Assembly: GCA_900315035.1 (NCBI GenBank)
Contig: OMXO01000001.1
Location: 1 to 64,000 of the forward strand
Origin: an uncultured Prevotella sp.
GTDB lineage: Bacteria; Bacteroidota; Bacteroidia; Bacteroidales; Bacteroidaceae
DNA length: 64,000 bases
Direction of reading: 5' to 3'
Below, piece by piece: positions 26,285 to 34,784 of the stretch. Below the pieces are notes generated by a model. The model ran no database searches and had not been told where the DNA came from. It worked only from the letters and a program-made list of their open reading frames with translations. How positions within the stretch are numbered: position 1 is the stretch's first letter; each line of letters opens with the position of its first letter. Made by a program: the position numbers and the translations under genes.

Positions 26285-27466
26285 ATGAGAAAACTAACAT
26301 TATTAATTGCGGTTGCTTTGACGCTCAGCGCAAGTGCCGCACAGCCGAATGACAGTGTTGATGGACGCTATTATCGCCTGTTCGCACCGTTGACATTTTA
26401 TCACAATGTAGCCGACAAGACGTTGGCCTTGAATTCCGAGTCTGCTGGCAAAGACAATGTTTCTGATGCTATTGATGCTGCTTTGCTGAATGTCTATCTG
26501 AAACGTCCTGATCTGGTTCAGACCACAGAGTCGGAACTGGCTGAGACTGGGTCTGTCCGTGAAGACATCTATCAGCCGATGGAGAATCAGGTGGCGTTTG
26601 TGGAAAAGGTGGAAACCCCTCAGTTGGTGGATGTTCCTCAGGACATTCCCGATACGGTGATGGTTCAAGTGCCGAAATTCTGGACCTACAAAGGCGACGG
26701 ATTCCTGCAGTTCATGCAGAACTATGTATCTGGTAACTGGTATAAGGGTGGTGAGAGTAACTACTCGATGGTGGGAGCTCTGACGCTGGAGGCCAATTAC
26801 GATAACAAGAACAAATGGAAGTGGGATAATAAACTGGAACTGAAGCTCGGCTTCCTTCGTTCTCGTACTGACACCTTGCATAAGGTGAAGTCGAACGAAG
26901 ACCTGATTCGTTTTACCAGCAAGGTCGGACTTCAGGCCACTAAGCATTGGTACTATACCTTGCAACTTCAGGCCTATACCCAGTTTACCAAGGGCTATAA
27001 GTCGAATGATCCGAAAGTATATTCTGATTGGTTCTCTCCTTTCAACCTGAACCTCGGTCTTGGTATGGATTACAAGGTGGAAACAGAGAATAAGCGCCTG
27101 ACAGGAACAGTCAACCTCTCGCCGATAGCTGTGAACTATCGATATGTAGGCAGACTCGACTTGGGACCCAGTTATGGTTTGGATCCAGGCAAACATTCGA
27201 TGGTTGAGTTCGGTCCGAATATGACAGCCGATTTGGTCTGGAAATTCAACGACGTCGTCACATGGAAGACGCGCTTCTATGCCTTTACTTCTTTCAAGCG
27301 TGCTGAGATAGAGTGGGAGAATACGTTTGAACTGCGTGTGTCGAAGTATATCACGGCAAATCTGTTCCTCTTCCCGCGCTTCGACGATGCCAGCATCTAT
27401 GACGATGATTTAGGTTTCTGGCAGTTTAAGGAATATAGTTCTTTAGGTTTTGCCTATACGTTCTAA
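26285..27466 (+). CDS. DUF3078-family probable outer-membrane beta-barrel protein
   Basis: Starting at ATG 26285 gives 393 residues; the in-frame TTG at 26273 lies inside the promoter. A signal peptide (MRKLTLLIAVALTLSASA) is followed by a variable region, then from about residue 130 the DUF3078 pattern FWTYKGDGFLQFMQNYVSGNWYKGGESNYS. A series of beta-strands rich in W, Y and K follows, ending in an aromatic strand (EYSSLGFAYTF) typical of barrel C termini. Its function is unknown; the family is widespread in Bacteroidetes. A bidirectional terminator follows. Confidence 0.82.
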   Translation: MRKLTLLIAVALTLSASAAQPNDSVDGRYYRLFAPLTFYHNVADKTLALNSESAGKDNVSDAIDAALLNVYLKRPDLVQTTESELAETGSVREDIYQPMENQVAFVEKVETPQLVDVPQDIPDTVMVQVPKFWTYKGDGFLQFMQNYVSGNWYKGGESNYSMVGALTLEANYDNKNKWKWDNKLELKLGFLRSRTDTLHKVKSNEDLIRFTSKVGLQATKHWYYTLQLQAYTQFTKGYKSNDPKVYSDWFSPFNLNLGLGMDYKVETENKRLTGTVNLSPIAVNYRYVGRLDLGPSYGLDPGKHSMVEFGPNMTADLVWKFNDVVTWKTRFYAFTSFKRAEIEWENTFELRVSKYITANLFLFPRFDDASIYDDDLGFWQFKEYSSLGFAYTF

Positions 27467-27470
27467 AAAT

Positions 27471-27498
27471 AAATCACCCGCCAGCTGGCGGGTGATTT
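27471..27498. terminator. Bidirectional terminator between DUF3078 and DUF1573 genes
   Basis: Arms AAATCACCCGCC (27471-27482) and GGCGGGTGATTT (27487-27498) pair perfectly over 12 bp with a 4-base AGCT loop. The convergent genes end at 27466 and 27500, so the stem serves both. Confidence 0.88.
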
Positions 27499-27499
27499 G

Positions 27500-27889
27500 T
27501 TATTTGGCTTCTGTCATTTCACCTTCAACGTATAGCCTTGTCATCTCAACGGCTCCGTTAGTGCGGACAGTGATCGACTTCTTGAAATGTCCAGGGAACT
27601 TTCCTGTACCATTATAGGTCACCTTAATCACACCAGTCTCGCCTGGCTTGATCGGTGTCTTAGTATATTCTGGAACAGTGCAGCCACAGCTGGCTATCGC
27701 CTGATTGATCACCAGTGGTTGTTCACCAACATTGGTGTAGGTGAAGGTACATGTAACAACAGGCTCCTTCTCAGAGAAAGTTCCAAAATTATGTGTGAGT
27801 TTGTCGAACTTGATTTCGGCAGGTTTCTGAGCGAATGCGGTTACGATTCCACATACGATCATCATGGTGATAACTAGTAATTTCTTCAT
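27500..27889 (-). CDS. DUF1573-family exported protein
   Basis: This 129-residue protein has a signal peptide (MKKLLVITMMIVCGIVTAFA). The mature part is a single Ig-like beta-sandwich with the DUF1573 pattern: KFDKLTHNFGTFSEKEPV, FTYTNVGEQPLVI and a conserved ASCGCT followed by KPGETGVIKVTYN. The C-x-C pair may be redox-active or structural; a role is not established. It is a monocistronic gene with its own promoter and terminator. Confidence 0.88.
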   Translation of the reverse strand: MKKLLVITMMIVCGIVTAFAQKPAEIKFDKLTHNFGTFSEKEPVVTCTFTYTNVGEQPLVINQAIASCGCTVPEYTKTPIKPGETGVIKVTYNGTGKFPGHFKKSITVRTNGAVEMTRLYVEGEMTEAK

Positions 27890-27919
27890 TTTTGTATCGT
27901 TTTAATGTAAATTCGGGGG

Positions 27920-27927
27920 CAAAGATA
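27920..27927 (-). promoter_or_regulatory. -7 box for the DUF1573 gene
   Basis: The minus-strand -7 box TATCTTTG lies 30 bp upstream of the ATG at 27889. No convincing -33 box was found. Confidence 0.5.
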
Positions 27928-28022
27928 CAAAAAAGCAGTTAAAAGAGAAAAATGAATAGTGAAAAAAATGCATCCGCAAGCATAATTTTTAAATTTTCAT
28001 CTTTTATTTTTAATTTTCTTTG

Positions 28023-28030
28023 TAACTTTG
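28023..28030 (+). promoter_or_regulatory. -7 box for aspS
   Basis: TAACTTTG lies about 30 bp upstream of ATG 28061 in very AT-rich DNA. It overlaps the upstream in-frame start at 28028, which is therefore not the real one. Confidence 0.55.
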
Positions 28031-28060
28031 CACCTCAAAACGAATAAAATTGAAATAAAT

Positions 28061-29821
28061 ATGTATAGAACAAGGACTTGTGGAGAGCTTCGTCTCTCAG
28101 ATGCCGGAAATGTGGTCACATTAGCCGGATGGGTACAGCGTAGCCGCAAGATGGGAGGTATGACTTTCGTTGACCTTCGCGACCGTTATGGTATCACTCA
28201 GTTAGTCTTCAATGAGGCTGATGATGCTGCACTTTGTGAGCGTGCCAATAAGCTTGGACGTGAGTTCTGCATCCAGATCAAGGGTGAGGTAAGTGAGCGT
28301 CAGAGTAAGAACCCCAAGATGCCTACGGGTGATATTGAGATTCTCGTTAAGGAGTTGAATGTTCTCAGTGAGAGTCTGACACCGCCTTTTACCATTGAGG
28401 ATAATACCGATGGTGGTGATGATATCCGTATGAAATATCGTTACTTGGATCTTCGTCGCGCCGCTGTCCGCAAGAATCTTGAACTGCGTCACCGCATGAC
28501 GATACTGATTCGTAACTTCCTCGATGGCAAAGACTTCATCGAAGTGGAAACACCAATCTTGATCGGTTCTACACCTGAGGGCGCTCGCGACTTCGTGGTT
28601 CCTTCTCGTATGAATCCCGGACAGTTCTATGCCCTCCCGCAGTCGCCTCAGACATTGAAGCAGTTGTTGATGGTATCTGGTTTCGATCGTTATTTCCAGA
28701 TTGCCAAGTGCTTCCGTGATGAGGATCTTCGTGCTGACCGTCAGCCAGAGTTTACACAGATCGACTGTGAGATGTCGTTCGTAGAACAGGAAGATGTGCT
28801 TCAGATTTTCGAGGATCTGGCCCGTCATCTTTTTAAGGAGGTGCGTGGTGTGGAGTTACCACCGCTGCAGCGTATGACCTGGCATGAAGCCATGCGTCGC
28901 TTCGGTTCCGATAAACCCGATCTTCGTTTCGGCATGGAGTTCGTAGAACTGATGGATGTACTGAAGGGAACTGGCTCATTCCCAGTGTTCAACGAAGCTA
29001 ACTATATAGGTGGCATCTGTGTCCCTGGCTGCGCTAACTATACTCGCAAACAGTTGGATCAGTTGACTGATTTCGTGAAACGTCCACAGGTAGGTGCCAA
29101 GGGACTTGTTTATGTGAAGTTCAATGAAGATGGTACAGTGAAGTCGTCTATCGATAAGTTCTATGAACCAGAGGTCTGGGCAAAGGTCAAGGAGGCTGTG
29201 GGTGCCAAGGACGGCGATCTTGTACTGATTCTTTCTGGCGACAATGCTAACAAGACTCGCATCCAACTTTGTACACTTCGTCTGGAGATGGGTGATCGTC
29301 TCGGACTTCGTGATAAAGACAATTTCGTTTGTCTGTGGATTGTTGACTTCCCACTCTTTGAGTGGAGTGATGAGGAGCAGCGCCTGATGGCCACTCACCA
29401 TCCGTTTACGATGCCTAACCCCGACGACATTCCCCTGTTGGATACTGCACCAGAAAAGGTGCGTGCCGTCGCTTATGACTTTGTTTGCAATGGTGTTGAG
29501 GTCGGTGGCGGCTCTCTCCGTATTCACGACGGGAAACTTCAGGAGAAGATGTTCCAGATTCTCGGCTTTACCCCAGAGCGTGCAATGGCTCAGTTCGGCT
29601 TCCTGATTAATGCCTTCAAATATGGTGCACCTCCTCATGCAGGTTTGGCTTTCGGTCTCGATCGCTTTGTCTCTCTGATGGCAGGTCTCGACAGTATTCG
29701 TGACTGCATTGCATTCCCGAAGAATAACAGTGGTCGCGATGTGATGTTGGATGCTCCTGGTGAATTGGATCCGAAACAGTTAGAGGAACTGAACTTATCG
29801 GTTGACTTACATCAAGAATAA
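28061..29821 (+). CDS. aspS: Aspartyl-tRNA synthetase
   Basis: ATG 28061 ([10 protein letters not shown]) gives 586 residues, typical for the bacterial-type enzyme, which attaches aspartate to tRNA-Asp. The N-terminal OB-fold anticodon domain ([24 protein letters not shown]) is followed by the class II core: motif 2 [18 protein letters not shown], the bacterial GAD insertion domain in the middle, and motif 3 [10 protein letters not shown] near the C terminus. A longer frame from 28028 is excluded by the promoter position. Confidence 0.96.
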   Translation: MYRTRTCGELRLSDAGNVVTLAGWVQRSRKMGGMTFVDLRDRYGITQLVFNEADDAALCERANKLGREFCIQIKGEVSERQSKNPKMPTGDIEILVKELNVLSESLTPPFTIEDNTDGGDDIRMKYRYLDLRRAAVRKNLELRHRMTILIRNFLDGKDFIEVETPILIGSTPEGARDFVVPSRMNPGQFYALPQSPQTLKQLLMVSGFDRYFQIAKCFRDEDLRADRQPEFTQIDCEMSFVEQEDVLQIFEDLARHLFKEVRGVELPPLQRMTWHEAMRRFGSDKPDLRFGMEFVELMDVLKGTGSFPVFNEANYIGGICVPGCANYTRKQLDQLTDFVKRPQVGAKGLVYVKFNEDGTVKSSIDKFYEPEVWAKVKEAVGAKDGDLVLILSGDNANKTRIQLCTLRLEMGDRLGLRDKDNFVCLWIVDFPLFEWSDEEQRLMATHHPFTMPNPDDIPLLDTAPEKVRAVAYDFVCNGVEVGGGSLRIHDGKLQEKMFQILGFTPERAMAQFGFLINAFKYGAPPHAGLAFGLDRFVSLMAGLDSIRDCIAFPKNNSGRDVMLDAPGELDPKQLEELNLSVDLHQE

Positions 29822-29876
29822 GTTGCATCTTGCCAAAAAATCTTAAATTATGATAACTTGTAAGAAATAATAATCG

Positions 29877-29884
29877 TAATTTTG
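29877..29884 (+). promoter_or_regulatory. -7 box for the lysine-rich winged-helix gene
   Basis: TAATTTTG lies about 60 bp before ATG 29944. The leader is very AT-rich and has no Shine-Dalgarno. Confidence 0.5.
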
Positions 29885-29943
29885 CACGCGATAAATTGAA
29901 ATAAGTTGTAACACTTCAATAAAGTATTAATTTTTTAAGAATT

Positions 29944-30252
29944 ATGGCAGAAAAGAAAGCAACAGCTAAGAAGGCTACTGAGACAAAGGCAGCCGCAGCT
30001 AAGAAAACCACAACCGCAAAGAAGGCTGCAGCTCCTAAGGCAGCTAAGGTAGTATTTGTAGCAAACGCAGAGAATGCTGGTTTCAAGGCAGGAGATGTTT
30101 ATCAGGCACTCGCAGCAGCAGGTACGGCTCTCACCGTTAAGGAGATTGCTAAGGCTGCAAAGATTTCAGAGGAGGAGACTCTTCTCGGTCTCGGCTGGCT
30201 CTTCAAGGAGGGCAAGCTCGCTAACGATGGAGAGAAAGTAACTTTGGCTTAA
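29944..30252 (+). CDS. Winged-helix protein with a histone-H1-like lysine/alanine tail
   Basis: This 102-residue protein starts with about 35 residues made almost only of K, A, T and E in AKKA/TKA/AAKK repeats, similar to linker-histone or HupB tails. The remaining 65 residues fit a small winged-helix domain (GDVYQALAAAGTALTVKEIAKAAKISEEETLLGLGWLFKEGKL; DUF2582-like). The combination suggests a basic, abundant DNA- or RNA-binding chromatin protein. It has its own promoter and terminator. The family match is from pattern only. Confidence 0.75.
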   Translation: MAEKKATAKKATETKAAAAKKTTTAKKAAAPKAAKVVFVANAENAGFKAGDVYQALAAAGTALTVKEIAKAAKISEEETLLGLGWLFKEGKLANDGEKVTLA

Positions 30253-30271
30253 TCCATTTACGCTCAATAAG

Positions 30272-30304
30272 AAAAGGTCGGTAAGTATCTTACCGGCCTT
30301 TTTT
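30272..30304 (+). terminator. Rho-independent terminator after the winged-helix gene
   Basis: Arms at 30272-30285 and 30289-30302 (core GGTCGGTAAG / CTTACCGGCC) pair with one G-T wobble and a 3-base loop, followed by T-rich DNA. Confidence 0.88.
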
Positions 30305-30310
30305 AATCGG

Positions 30311-30652
30311 ATGACATACGACAGGCAGATATTACAGATCCTCATCGATGTAGGGGAGAGGGGCATCAGTGTTCAACTGTTGGCCAAGCATCTCTATAAT
30401 CTGAATACATCATTGTTCTTTACACCAGATTTGGATGAGATCCGCTCGTATGTCCAACAATATCTTTTAAAGAATTCAAAGTCTTCTTTGCCACTGGTTG
30501 AGAGTATGGACAAGCGCGGATTTTATCGCCTCAACACCCAGAACAATCCTGATGCCAGACAGTTGATGATAGAATTCAAGGAAGAGCGCCAACAGTCAGA
30601 AGAGAAAGAAGAGAAGTCCTCGCAGGACCTCTCTTTGGATTTGTTTGATTAA
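30311..30652 (+). CDS. Hypothetical protein of 113 residues
   Basis: I do not recognise a named family. The N-terminal part (YDRQILQILIDVGERGISVQLLAKHLYN) looks like a helix-turn-helix with a following LDEIRSYVQQYL helix. The C terminus is an acidic, lysine- and serine-rich tail ending DLSLDLFD. It follows the terminator by a few bases and its stop overlaps by 4 bp the end of the convergent glycosyltransferase gene. A small DNA-binding protein is possible but not shown. Confidence 0.6.
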   Translation: MTYDRQILQILIDVGERGISVQLLAKHLYNLNTSLFFTPDLDEIRSYVQQYLLKNSKSSLPLVESMDKRGFYRLNTQNNPDARQLMIEFKEERQQSEEKEEKSSQDLSLDLFD

Positions 30653-31776
30653 CGTCTGTGTCTATAGACATAATCATATACGTTCAGCAGTTGTTCTGCA
30701 GTCTGTCTCCAGGAGAATAATGCCGCCCTTTTAAGTCCGATGTCTTCTTGTGCTCTGTATAATGCATCATTATTTTCCAATTCCAGCATCTTTTGAGCAA
30801 TCTCATCAGAACTCTCTGGGTTGACGAGAATGGCATGCTGACCACCGATCTCTGGCATAGAAGATGTATTAGAGGTAATGACAGGTGTTCCGCAAGCCAT
30901 AGCCTCCAATAATGGTATGCCGAAGCTCTCTCTGAGTGATGTGTAGAGAAAAGCAAAGGCATTGTTGTAGATATATGGTAGGTCGCTATTGATGATGTAG
31001 CCAGGAATAACAATATTCTTCCTGATATTCTCAATATGGTTTCTGTCAATGATATCATCGAGGAACGATTGGTCAAGATCGGCCATCAGTAGTTTCCTTT
31101 TCGCATCCGATTTCTCCAGGTATTTTGAATAGGCAATAAGTGTCCGTTCCGTGTTCTTTTTGGGATCCGTGTTTCCCAGGAAGAAGAAATAGCCTGGTTC
31201 ATCAATATATTTCTGATAGATTCGCTCCAAATCCTGTACTGGCTTGAACCAATCATTATAGCCATTATAGATCATAACCATCTTTTCCTCAGGAATAGAT
31301 AGTTTGCTGATGATGTTCTTTTTCTCAAAATCAGAGACGGTAATGATTTTCTTGCATTTATTGAGAATCCTGGGTACGACAAGCCTTCGGTAGAGCCATC
31401 CCATATTCTGGTATAGTGACTTGTTTGATTTGTCACGTGGCTCCAGGAAGATGATATCATGAAGTGTAAGAATCAAGGGGATGTTGCAAAAGATAGGTGC
31501 TGTATTACTGGTACAGTGCAAAATGTCCACCTTAAGTTCCTTGGCAGCATTTGGCAAGGTGATTTGTTCCCAGATGGGATAGAAGTTTCCCCCTATCTCA
31601 ATGATGTGCACGTTCTTGGTGTCCTCAAGACAATGGTCTTCACCAGGAGCAACGAACACAAAGTATTCGTTTTTTGTGTCCATCTGTTGCAGTTCCTTAA
31701 TTTCCTGCAACACGACGTAATCCATTCCGTGTTTGTTCTTGCGGAAAATGCGTTGTGCTTCAATACCTATTCTCAT
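30649..31776 (-). CDS. GT4-family glycosyltransferase
   Basis: The start at 31776 (MRIGIEAQRIFRKNKHGMDY) gives 375 residues; the longer frame runs back into the acyltransferase gene. GT-B fold with an N-terminal Rossmann domain and the C-terminal Glycos_transf_1 domain: FFLGNTDPKKNTERTL and the E-x7-E region YTSLRESFGIPLLEAMACGTPVITS. The KNKHGM-x-Y opening is like WbpY/mannosyltransferase B relatives. It is the last gene of a four-gene minus-strand operon and overlaps the acyltransferase gene by 4 bp. Donor and acceptor are unknown. Confidence 0.88.
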   Translation of the reverse strand: MRIGIEAQRIFRKNKHGMDYVVLQEIKELQQMDTKNEYFVFVAPGEDHCLEDTKNVHIIEIGGNFYPIWEQITLPNAAKELKVDILHCTSNTAPIFCNIPLILTLHDIIFLEPRDKSNKSLYQNMGWLYRRLVVPRILNKCKKIITVSDFEKKNIISKLSIPEEKMVMIYNGYNDWFKPVQDLERIYQKYIDEPGYFFFLGNTDPKKNTERTLIAYSKYLEKSDAKRKLLMADLDQSFLDDIIDRNHIENIRKNIVIPGYIINSDLPYIYNNAFAFLYTSLRESFGIPLLEAMACGTPVITSNTSSMPEIGGQHAILVNPESSDEIAQKMLELENNDALYRAQEDIGLKRAALFSWRQTAEQLLNVYDYVYRHRR

Positions 31777-32363
31777 ATCTGTCTGATTATTTTTGCTGGA
31801 ACGCCCGCTACGAGAGAGTGTGGCGGAACGTCTTTTGTAACTACTGAACCTGCTGCAACTACTGAATGACTGCCTATCGTGGCACCAGGTAATATAACGG
31901 CATTTGCGCCTATCCAAATGTCATCTCCAATCACGACGGGTGTTGTATTGACTCCCTGTTCATCAATTCTCTTCTCTGTATCAGAAAAATTGTGATTGAG
32001 AGCCGTAACGGTAATACCTTGAGCCAGATTGACGTGGTTGCCTATAGTCACAGGACCGATAATCGTGTTGTGCAATCCTATTCTCGTATGGTCGCCGATC
32101 ATCACGTCACCTACGGCATTATTGATACAGGCAAAAGATTCCACGACAGAGTAGTCGCCGAGAAAGAACTTCCTATAGGGTGGAGTATCCATCCTGACCG
32201 AGCGATGAATCACGGCATGCTTGCCTCGATGCTGATACAGAGGTGCCAGCATCCTGATAAACCAGCGTGGCCGAGTCTCCACTTGGTTCATAATCAGCCA
32301 GTCAACCAGTCTCTTGACCTTGGGATTACCTTTGAATTTTTCCCTGATCTCCTCGTTATTCAT
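31773..32363 (-). CDS. Hexapeptide-repeat (left-handed beta-helix) O-acyltransferase
   Basis: This 196-residue protein has imperfect [LIV]-G-x4 hexapeptide repeats in the middle and C-terminal thirds (VVIGDDIWIGANAVILPGATIGSHSVVAAGSVV) typical of trimeric acyltransferases such as WcaF, NodL or maltose acetyltransferase. The C-terminal SLVAGVPAKIIR motif is also usual. Most relatives transfer acetyl from acetyl-CoA to a sugar hydroxyl. Sitting between two GT4 genes with 4-8 bp overlaps, it probably acetylates a glycan precursor. Confidence 0.88.
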   Translation of the reverse strand: MNNEEIREKFKGNPKVKRLVDWLIMNQVETRPRWFIRMLAPLYQHRGKHAVIHRSVRMDTPPYRKFFLGDYSVVESFACINNAVGDVMIGDHTRIGLHNTIIGPVTIGNHVNLAQGITVTALNHNFSDTEKRIDEQGVNTTPVVIGDDIWIGANAVILPGATIGSHSVVAAGSVVTKDVPPHSLVAGVPAKIIRQI

Positions 32364-33543
32364 GAATTGATGTTTCTATGAGTTGTTTCCACTGCTTGAT
32401 GATATGTGCCACTTCAAACCGTTGTGATATCTCAATAGCTTCTTTCGATTTTGCGACCCAGTCTAACTTGGTTGCATCCTCCAGCCGTTGCGCCAGCTCG
32501 TCAATGTCACCGTTTTTGAAGTAGAGACCGAAATCCCCCATGATTTCCTGACTGGTAGGCAAGTCCGACGATACGACGGGAAGCCCGTGAGCCATAGCCT
32601 CTACTAATACCAGTCCAAATCCTTCCCATCGCGAACTGAGCACATAGACCTGTGCCTGAGAGTAATAGTCTTGTACATGGTTTGTGAAGGGATGGATGGT
32701 TACTCTGTCAGTTAAGTGATATTTCTCAATCAGTTCTCTATACATTTTCTCTTCCACACCTTCACCAACAATATCTAAGTGCCATTCGGTATTTTTCTGG
32801 GCAAAGATATGGAAAGCCTCGATGAGCAGGTCAAACCCCTTATGCCGGTGCGAGAACCTTCCTACAGCCAGGAACCGTTTGGTATTTCCTTGGGAAGTTT
32901 TACCTGGTTCAAGTGTCAGGGGATTATAAATGACTGTCGGTTTGAATACAGGGTCATAACCGTAATATGTTTCTGCATCATGATGGCATAGCAACACGAC
33001 ATGGTCTAATTTCCTGAACTGATAGACGTAATGTCGCTTTCTGGCTCCACCGATATAGATAAAGTTGTCTCCGAATAGTGCTTCGAAAGAGTTGTGTATC
33101 CATCCAATGGTCTTTACACCTGGCAGATGCTTCTTGATGGTCGCCAGCCTGCCACTCAAAGGTGCATGTACGCCAATGATGGTCTGATAGTTACCAGCCT
33201 TAAGCTCTGTTACAAGTACCTTTCTCAGTTCTGATGGGAACGAACTGTGCGCATAGAGATCTGATGTCCATTTGGATTGGGGCAGTAGGCGCATATATAG
33301 TCCGCTGTAAGCCTTGCACAGCTTATTCTTGAAATACCCGATTGATGGATACGAAATGAAACGATAGTGAATGTCAGATTGCCCCAGATCATACAAAGTG
33401 AGATTCTTGGCCTCTGGTTTGTCAAAAGTAACGATGGTGATATCGTAACTTTTGGATAGTTCCTTAGCAATCACGGCAGTGACACGCTGGACACCGCCAA
33501 TGCTAAAAATACTATCAACCAAAAAGCAGATTCTCTGTTTCAT
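32356..33543 (-). CDS. GT4-family glycosyltransferase
   Basis: The start at 33543 (MKQRICFLVDSIFSIGGVQRVTA) gives 395 residues. The glycine-rich opening IGGVQRVTAVIAKEL and the C-terminal half (FLAVGRFSHRHKGFDLLIEAF; SSRWEGFGLVLVEAMAHGLPVVSSDLP) mark a GT-B retaining glycosyltransferase. It overlaps the gene before and the gene after it by 4-8 bp. Two lysine/arginine-rich stretches may aid membrane contact. Its role is presumably the transfer of one sugar in surface-glycan assembly. Confidence 0.88.
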   Translation of the reverse strand: MKQRICFLVDSIFSIGGVQRVTAVIAKELSKSYDITIVTFDKPEAKNLTLYDLGQSDIHYRFISYPSIGYFKNKLCKAYSGLYMRLLPQSKWTSDLYAHSSFPSELRKVLVTELKAGNYQTIIGVHAPLSGRLATIKKHLPGVKTIGWIHNSFEALFGDNFIYIGGARKRHYVYQFRKLDHVVLLCHHDAETYYGYDPVFKPTVIYNPLTLEPGKTSQGNTKRFLAVGRFSHRHKGFDLLIEAFHIFAQKNTEWHLDIVGEGVEEKMYRELIEKYHLTDRVTIHPFTNHVQDYYSQAQVYVLSSRWEGFGLVLVEAMAHGLPVVSSDLPTSQEIMGDFGLYFKNGDIDELAQRLEDATKLDWVAKSKEAIEISQRFEVAHIIKQWKQLIETSIHE

Positions 33544-34655
33544 TTGTAGGTTTCTGATATAACGAGTTTCATTTGATGCTCCCACGACAAATCCTTGATG
33601 GATTCTCTGATCTCGGCAGCAGACATTGACAAGTTCCGGTGGAAACGGATAATCTCTTGAATGTCCACGGGGCTTTCATCTGCAGGCATTTTCAGCACGT
33701 ACGGTCTGTTGTCGAAGTCACTGTCGGTTTCTGAGTAGGTGAATGGGATGCCGCGAGCAGCATATTCTCTGTTTTTGAGGGTCTTGATTTTTTGGATGCC
33801 AACTCTGTGGCGTCCGAGGCTGCCAATGCCAAAATCGCACATGTTGAATAGCTTATCAAGTTCTTCCCCGTGCTTTTTCCCATAAAGAATGACGTAGTTC
33901 TCCATGTGGTTTTCAGCTATCAGCTGTTTGAATTCAGCTTCGCCTTCTGCTGAATAAAAGTAGCCGACCATATGGAATTTAACGATGTATTTCTGGGGCT
34001 GGGAGTAATAATATGCTAATCCTTTAACAAGCCTGTCAAATCCATGCCATCTGTGAATCTCTGCCACGCCAATCAGATTTAATGTCTGTGAGGTGTCGTT
34101 CACAGTGGTCTTCATGCTCACATGCCCAAAGTCTATTCCGTTAGAAATCCGAATGGTTTTTTGACCGAAAATTTGGCGATAGTCAGAAAAAGTAACAATG
34201 GCATCTAATTGCTGGGCAAGAAACCTTCTGAAAATCCTATCCTGGAAAATCTGTTTGCTCATCCCCTGTGCCTTGTATTCAGAATCGTATGGATAGGTCG
34301 GTATCTCCATCACCACTTTCATGCCAGCCGCTTTCATTTGCCTCACCATGTGGATGGAAAATGGGTTCGCGTTATGGTTCGAGCGGATATAGACAAATTC
34401 TATCTGGTTGTTGACAGCAAATCTCACGATTGAAGAGAATTCTGTCCTTTTCTTGATTTTACTCATGATCCCCGTGCCATAGTCTGCGATAGTAGTACCG
34501 TCAACAATCCTTCTCTTGCTTGTTGATTCGTCCATATAACAGAGATGAACCTCCATACCGCAGGCCTTGAGTGCATCGACCTGATATGAGATTTTTTTGC
34601 TGATCCCGTTGTTAGGATCAAATCCATGGAATATGAGGAAGAGGGCTTTTTTCAT
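33540..34655 (-). CDS. Glycosyltransferase (GT4-like), first gene of the minus-strand operon
   Basis: The start at 34655 (MKKALFLIFHGFDPNNGISKKISYQ) gives 371 residues. The N-terminal half is a Rossmann-like domain (AGMKVVMEIPTYPYD). The C-terminal half contains LNLIGVAEIHRWHGFDRLVKGL and IGSLGRHRVGI, similar to but more divergent than the other GT4 proteins here; the usual EGFGLxxxEAM region is replaced by KTLKNREYAARGIPFTYSE. It is followed by the next GT with a 4-bp overlap. A promoter with one mismatch lies at 34679-34710. Confidence 0.8.
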   Translation of the reverse strand: MKKALFLIFHGFDPNNGISKKISYQVDALKACGMEVHLCYMDESTSKRRIVDGTTIADYGTGIMSKIKKRTEFSSIVRFAVNNQIEFVYIRSNHNANPFSIHMVRQMKAAGMKVVMEIPTYPYDSEYKAQGMSKQIFQDRIFRRFLAQQLDAIVTFSDYRQIFGQKTIRISNGIDFGHVSMKTTVNDTSQTLNLIGVAEIHRWHGFDRLVKGLAYYYSQPQKYIVKFHMVGYFYSAEGEAEFKQLIAENHMENYVILYGKKHGEELDKLFNMCDFGIGSLGRHRVGIQKIKTLKNREYAARGIPFTYSETDSDFDNRPYVLKMPADESPVDIQEIIRFHRNLSMSAAEIRESIKDLSWEHQMKLVISETYK

Positions 34656-34678
34656 ATTCTCTGTTTTGAAATTTGGTG

Positions 34679-34710
34679 CTAAGGTAGTTATTTTTCCGAA
34701 ATCTTCCAAA
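34679..34710 (-). promoter_or_regulatory. Promoter of the minus-strand glycosyltransferase operon
   Basis: On the minus strand TTTG (34707-34710) and TACCTTAG (34679-34686) are 20 bp apart, one mismatch from consensus, with the -7 box 23 bp before ATG 34655. Confidence 0.45.
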
Positions 34711-34725
34711 TATTTGGCTCTTTTT

Positions 34726-34756
34726 TTTGTGTTCTCAATAATTATTTGTACATTTG
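34726..34756 (+). promoter_or_regulatory. Promoter of the plus-strand glycosyltransferase genes
   Basis: TTTG (34726-34729) and TACATTTG (34749-34756) are 19 bp apart, a full consensus match. The upstream TTG start at 34746 lies inside the promoter, so translation must begin at ATG 34770 or 34785. Confidence 0.65.
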
Positions 34757-34784
34757 CGAGGTATTCCCAATGAGGATAAGGAAA

